Assembly: GCA_963550135.1 (NCBI GenBank)
Contig: CAUVBP010000016.1
Span: 1-7,354, forward strand
Source of the DNA: Saccharimonas sp963550135
GTDB lineage: Bacteria > Patescibacteriota > Saccharimonadia > Saccharimonadales > Saccharimonadaceae
Direction: 5' to 3'
DNA length: 7,354 nucleotides
The notes under the pieces are model-generated. The model had not been told where the DNA came from, searched no databases, and saw only the letters and a list, made by a program, of their open reading frames with translations. Below are positions 4,169-7,354 of this stretch, in pieces. Position 1 is the first letter of the stretch, and the number at the start of each line of letters is the position of its first letter. Both the position numbers and the translations under genes were made by a program.

Positions 4169-5332
4169 ATGAAGAAAGCTGTCATGAAGAGGCTGCTTCC
4201 GCTGTATGTTGGCAAGTTCTTCTTAAGCTTTGTACTTTGGTATTCAATTGAGAAATTATTCATAAGAAGTATCGGTATCGACAATTTTGGAATTAGTTTG
4301 ATCGCGATTGTTCTGCTGATATCATCTGTTCTGACCGAAATTCCATCAGGAATCATCGCGGATCGCTGGAGCCGCAAGGGTTCAATGGTGCTGGCTGGGC
4401 TGTTCTTAGGGGTTAGTAGTCTGATGGCCGGCGCTAGCGATAATATCTTTATGTACGCTGCTGCTGTGACGATTTGGGGTCTTCACGATGCTTTTTCTAG
4501 CGGGACTGGCGCAGCTATGATTTACGATACGCTGCTCGAGGAGCAAGGGCACGCCAGGAACTTTAATCGAGCACTAGGACTATACGAAACTTTAGGCGGG
4601 ATAGCGTTAATTATCAGTAACTTTTTAGGCGGCTGGATCGGCGAACACTCGCTGCTGCTGGCATTTAATTTAACGATTATTCCAATTGCCATATCCATGG
4701 TTTGTCATCTAATTTATAAAGATGCAAAAATTAGCCGCGAGGTGGCTGATGAAAAACTTATCAAACATACTAAAAATACATTCAAATGCGTTTTCAAAAG
4801 TAAAAGCCTGCTCTGGTTGATGACCGCGATTATGATAGTCTTTTGTATCCAAAAGATGAATCGCGAGGCTTATCAGCTTTGGTATATTGCGTTGTCGGCC
4901 CCGGCGATAGTATTTGGTATTGCCGGGTCATTCATAGAAGGCTTGGGCGGACTGGGCGGCTCGTTGGTCAAGTACCTTAGCTCAAGGCGAATAAATATAG
5001 TTCTGTCAATTTTACTAGGTTTGGCATCGCTCGCGCTTTCAGTGGGTAGTAATCTATGGATAACTATCGCCGCGCAGGTTCTAATAGCGGTAGTCTCGGG
5101 GGCGCTGTTATTCCATTTTACTGCGCAGATACAACACCAGTTGCCGTCGCAGTACCGCACAGGTTCCGGCTCAGTGATAAACGCCGTGGGGCGAATTGTC
5201 CTCATACCGCTAACGTTTGTATTTGGAGTTTTGTCAAACCAAAGCGTTTTCATCGCTGGTTGGATGCTAGTGGTTTTGTCAGGGCTAGCTATTTTCGTGC
5301 AGCTAAAGCTTGATGAGCAAGCTTCACCGTAG
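4169..5332 (+). CDS. Major facilitator superfamily (MFS) transporter
   Basis: 387 residues, in the usual size range for a 12-helix MFS carrier, with hydrophobic spans along the whole length and a cytoplasmic loop near 188-207 between the two halves. MFS motif A, GIIADRWSRK, is at 61-70 between helices 2 and 3. The stretch around 104-127 (FSSGTGAAMIYDTLLEE) recalls a group of small-molecule or drug exporters I have seen annotated as MFS_1, but no substrate can be read from the sequence. It sits in the inner membrane and probably uses the proton gradient. Frames starting upstream are not needed; the ATG coincides with the predicted transcription start. A 7-bp hairpin lies in its last codons. 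It is transcribed alone between tRNA-Gly(CCC) and typA. Confidence 0.9.
   Translation: MKKAVMKRLLPLYVGKFFLSFVLWYSIEKLFIRSIGIDNFGISLIAIVLLISSVLTEIPSGIIADRWSRKGSMVLAGLFLGVSSLMAGASDNIFMYAAAVTIWGLHDAFSSGTGAAMIYDTLLEEQGHARNFNRALGLYETLGGIALIISNFLGGWIGEHSLLLAFNLTIIPIAISMVCHLIYKDAKISREVADEKLIKHTKNTFKCVFKSKSLLWLMTAIMIVFCIQKMNREAYQLWYIALSAPAIVFGIAGSFIEGLGGLGGSLVKYLSSRRINIVLSILLGLASLALSVGSNLWITIAAQVLIAVVSGALLFHFTAQIQHQLPSQYRTGSGSVINAVGRIVLIPLTFVFGVLSNQSVFIAGWMLVVLSGLAIFVQLKLDEQASP
5306..5324 (+). repeat. Inverted repeat at the 3' end of the MFS gene
   Basis: AAGCTTG (5306-5312) and CAAGCTT (5318-5324) form a 7-bp stem with a 5-nt loop inside the last codons. No T run follows, so it is a poor intrinsic terminator. 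It could slow polymerase or protect the 3' end, and no better terminator lies before the typA promoter. Confidence 0.5.
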
Positions 5333-5340
5333 TAGCGCAC

Positions 5341-5369
5341 TTCCCATCCCTGCCCATCTGTGCTACAAT
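5341..5369 (+). promoter_or_regulatory. typA promoter
   Basis: TTCCCA (5341-5346), a 17-bp spacer and TACAAT (5364-5369) preceded by TGC (extended -10). The predicted start near 5376 lies downstream of the GTG at 5360, which rules that GTG out as the translation start. Confidence 0.7.
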
Positions 5370-5378
5370 TAACAACCA

Positions 5379-5413
5379 AAGGAAGGTCTGCGTTAACATC
5401 AGACCATATTTTT
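5379..5413 (+). promoter_or_regulatory. typA ribosome binding site moved into place by a hairpin
   Basis: AAGGAA (5379-5384) is about 29 nt from the ATG, too far for normal use. GGTCTG (5385-5390) and CAGACC (5400-5405) form a hairpin between them. When folded, only eight bases (ATATTTTT) separate the site from the start codon, the normal distance. The hairpin plus T-rich run also resembles a weak attenuator. Confidence 0.6.
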
Positions 5414-7237
5414 ATGAAGGACGCTAGCAAGATTCGAAATATTGCCATTATTGCCCACGTCGATCACGGCAAGACGACCATGGTTGATGGGCTACTCAAA
5501 CAGTCGCGCACATTTCGCGACAACCAGGCCGAGATGAGCCAGGAATTGATCATGGATTCGGGCGATCAGGAGCACGAACGCGGTATCACCATCACCGCCA
5601 AACAGACCTCGATTTTTTACGGAGATTATAAAATCAATATCATCGACACGCCGGGACACGCGGACTTTTCGGGCGAGGTCGAGCGGACGCTACAGATGGC
5701 GGACGGTGTCTTGCTGATCGTCGATGCCCAGGAAGGGCCGATGCCGCAGACTAAGTTTGTGCTTTCAAAAGCTTTGGAACTGGGACTGAAGCCAGTGGTG
5801 GTGATCAATAAAATTGACAAACCTGCCCGGCGAATTGATGAGGTTGAGGACGAGCTGAGCGATCTGTTTTTGGAGCTAGCGACTGATGATAGTCAGCTGC
5901 ATTATCCGATTTATTACGCTATCGGGCGCGACGGCAAAGCGTGGCGAAAAATCCCTGCTGACCCGAGTGAAGACGCCGATCTCACACCGATTTTTGAAGC
6001 GATTATCAACGATATCCCAGCGCCGAGCGTCACGACTGACGGTGGGTTTCAGATGCTGGTGACCAGTTTGCAATACGACACCTTCCAGGGCAAATATGCT
6101 ATCGGGCGGATTGCACGCGGGTCGGTTAAGCGCGGCCTGGCGGTTAGCTTGATGAAACAGGGCGAGGTGTCAGGTTCAGCACGAATTGAGAAAGTTTTTG
6201 GTTACCGCGGGCTGAACCGCGAGGAGCTTGACGAGGCGTTTGCTGGCGACATTGTGGCGCTGGTTGGCGTAGCTGAAGCGCACATTGGCGATACCATTGC
6301 CGACAAAGAACAGCCGGAAGCCTTGCCGGCGATTGCCATCGAAGCACCAACGCTGAGCATGTACCTCGGCCCAAACACCAGCCCGATGAAAGGGCGCGAG
6401 GGCGAATTTACCACCTCGCGGCAAATCGGCGACCGCTTGCGGCGAGAACTGGAAACCAACGTGGCGCTGCGCGTCGAAGAAAACGGCATCGGCTTTACGG
6501 TGTCTGGCCGCGGCGAGCTGCACCTCAGCGTCTTGATCGAGACCATGCGGCGCGAGGGCTTTGAGTTTGAAGTCGGCCGCCCGCAAGTGGTGACCATCAC
6601 CGAGGACGGCGTCGAAAAAGAGCCGATTGAAGAATTACAAATCGAAATTAGCAGCGAATTCATCGGCGCGATCAGCCAGGAGTTGGGTGCGCGCCACGCT
6701 GAAATGAAATCGCAAGAGACCACCGCCAGCGGCGCTACCCGCATCACTTATGTGCTGCCGACGCGAGCCCTCATTGGTCTACGCAATGTACTCTTGACCG
6801 CCACCAAAGGCACGGTGATCATGAATTCCCTGCCACATGGCTATCAACCACTGGGCGGCAAATTGCCAAAGACCCGCGGCGGCGTACTCATCGCCTTTGA
6901 AGCTGGCACGACAACGCCGTATGCTCTGCAGGCGGCTGAGGCGCGCGGCGAACTCTTGGTCGGACCTGGCACGGAAGTGTACGCTGGTATGATCGTCGGT
7001 ATTTACAATCGCCAAGAAGATATTGAAATCAACGTCTGTAAAGCCAAGCACCTGACCAACATGCGCTCCAAATCGTCCGACGGCACAGTGCAGCTAACGC
7101 CATTTACGCAGTTTAGTCTGGAGCAATGCATTGACTTCATCGAAGACGACGAGCTACTGGAGGTGACGCCAAAATCTCTGCGTCTGCGTAAACGTTACCT
7201 CGACGCTAATGAGCGAAAGCGCGCTAATAAAAAATAA
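5414..7237 (+). CDS. typA: Ribosome-binding translational GTPase TypA/BipA
   Basis: 607 residues, the normal length for the family. TypA/BipA binds the 70S ribosome at the factor site and uses GTP in ribosome assembly and stress or cold adaptation. The GTP-binding motifs are complete: P-loop AHVDHGKTT (14-22), switch I ERGITI (55-60), DTPGHADF (78-85) and NKID (132-135). The beta-barrel domain follows, then the EF-G-like domains III and V and the TypA-specific C-terminal region ending in a basic NERKRANKK tail. I place the start at ATG 5414, not at GTG 5360: the GTG overlaps the promoter, and the family begins a few residues before the IRNIAIIAHVDHG segment. The gene is GC-richer than the element. 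A GH13 gene follows after 27 nt, so they may share a transcript. Confidence 0.97.
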   Translation: MKDASKIRNIAIIAHVDHGKTTMVDGLLKQSRTFRDNQAEMSQELIMDSGDQEHERGITITAKQTSIFYGDYKINIIDTPGHADFSGEVERTLQMADGVLLIVDAQEGPMPQTKFVLSKALELGLKPVVVINKIDKPARRIDEVEDELSDLFLELATDDSQLHYPIYYAIGRDGKAWRKIPADPSEDADLTPIFEAIINDIPAPSVTTDGGFQMLVTSLQYDTFQGKYAIGRIARGSVKRGLAVSLMKQGEVSGSARIEKVFGYRGLNREELDEAFAGDIVALVGVAEAHIGDTIADKEQPEALPAIAIEAPTLSMYLGPNTSPMKGREGEFTTSRQIGDRLRRELETNVALRVEENGIGFTVSGRGELHLSVLIETMRREGFEFEVGRPQVVTITEDGVEKEPIEELQIEISSEFIGAISQELGARHAEMKSQETTASGATRITYVLPTRALIGLRNVLLTATKGTVIMNSLPHGYQPLGGKLPKTRGGVLIAFEAGTTTPYALQAAEARGELLVGPGTEVYAGMIVGIYNRQEDIEINVCKAKHLTNMRSKSSDGTVQLTPFTQFSLEQCIDFIEDDELLEVTPKSLRLRKRYLDANERKRANKK

Positions 7238-7264
7238 GTTTTTAATAAGAATAAGAGGGTTACT

Positions 7265-7354
7265 ATGACAAAAAAATGGCGCGACGTTAACGGATTTTAT
7301 CAAATCTATCCGCGGTCGTTCATGGATTCCAACGGCGATGGCGTCGGCGACTTG
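7265..7354 (+). CDS. GH13 alpha-glucosidase/alpha-amylase family enzyme, 5' part only
   Basis: The first 30 codons run in frame to the window edge. ATG 7265 follows GAGGG with a 5-nt gap. The start has the hallmark opening of GH13 enzymes of the oligo-1,6-glucosidase/alpha-glucosidase type: a tryptophan, then FYQIYPRSF (11-19) and DSNGDGVGDL (21-30), whose Asp/Asn residues form the typical calcium-binding loop. Such enzymes cut alpha-1,4 or alpha-1,6 glucosidic bonds and usually work on short maltodextrins or isomaltose-type sugars in the cytoplasm. There is no signal peptide, which fits a cytoplasmic enzyme. The catalytic Asp and Glu residues lie beyond the window, so the exact activity cannot be told. 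No terminator separates it from typA. Confidence 0.88.
   Translation, partial: MTKKWRDVNGFYQIYPRSFMDSNGDGVGDL

Noticed and set aside
5360..5413. Upstream GTG start that would add 18 residues to TypA
   Set aside because: The GTG lies in the promoter -10 region and upstream of the predicted transcript start, and the family normally begins near the ATG at 5414.
1..7354. CRISPR array or transposon terminal repeats
   Set aside because: No regularly spaced repeats and no transposase were seen; the only long exact repeat is the 16-bp pair described above.

Overview
The window looks like a piece of a small, reduced bacterial chromosome, most likely from Candidatus Saccharibacteria (TM7) or a related candidate-phyla lineage. 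This is a style-based guess from the CAP-domain surface protein, the short intergenic gaps, the probable leaderless transcripts and the tRNA-Gly genes with encoded CCA ends; no single gene proves it. The standard bacterial code fits, because none of the long frames needs TGA as a sense codon.

Positions 1 to about 166 are non-coding and hold two factor-independent terminators. Positions about 167 to 2799 are AT-rich and appear to be a very small integrative element inserted at the 3' end of a tRNA-Gly(GCC) gene. It is bounded by an 8-bp direct repeat, TGGTGCGG, at 167-174 and 2792-2799. It carries a large serine recombinase (1140-2804), a 56-codon membrane protein on the minus strand (408-578) and a 52-codon basic protein just ahead of the recombinase (937-1095). 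The two directions start from interleaved divergent extended -10 promoters at 726-766. Both leaders are rich in inverted repeats. The leftward leader looks like a folded RNA with terminator and antiterminator options. The rightward leader can hide first the start of the 52-codon gene and then the start of the recombinase. Joining the two ends at the repeat would extend the recombinase frame by 37 codons, so the protein may have a different tail in the excised circle.

From about 2792 rightward the sequence is ordinary chromosome, with base composition rising to GC-rich in typA. In order it holds tRNA-Gly(GCC) (minus), a membrane-anchored CAP-domain protein (minus, probably leaderless), tRNA-Gly(CCC) (plus), an MFS transporter (plus, probably leaderless), the ribosome-associated GTPase gene typA (plus) and the first 30 codons of a GH13 alpha-glucosidase/amylase (plus, cut by the window edge). 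typA and the GH13 gene lie 27 nt apart and may be cotranscribed; the other chromosomal genes seem to have their own promoters.

The main interest is the element. It seems to consist of an integrase, two tiny proteins and heavily structured leader RNAs, with no recognisable cargo. Its left boundary, its RNA folds and the circle-specific tail were read by eye and are testable predictions.
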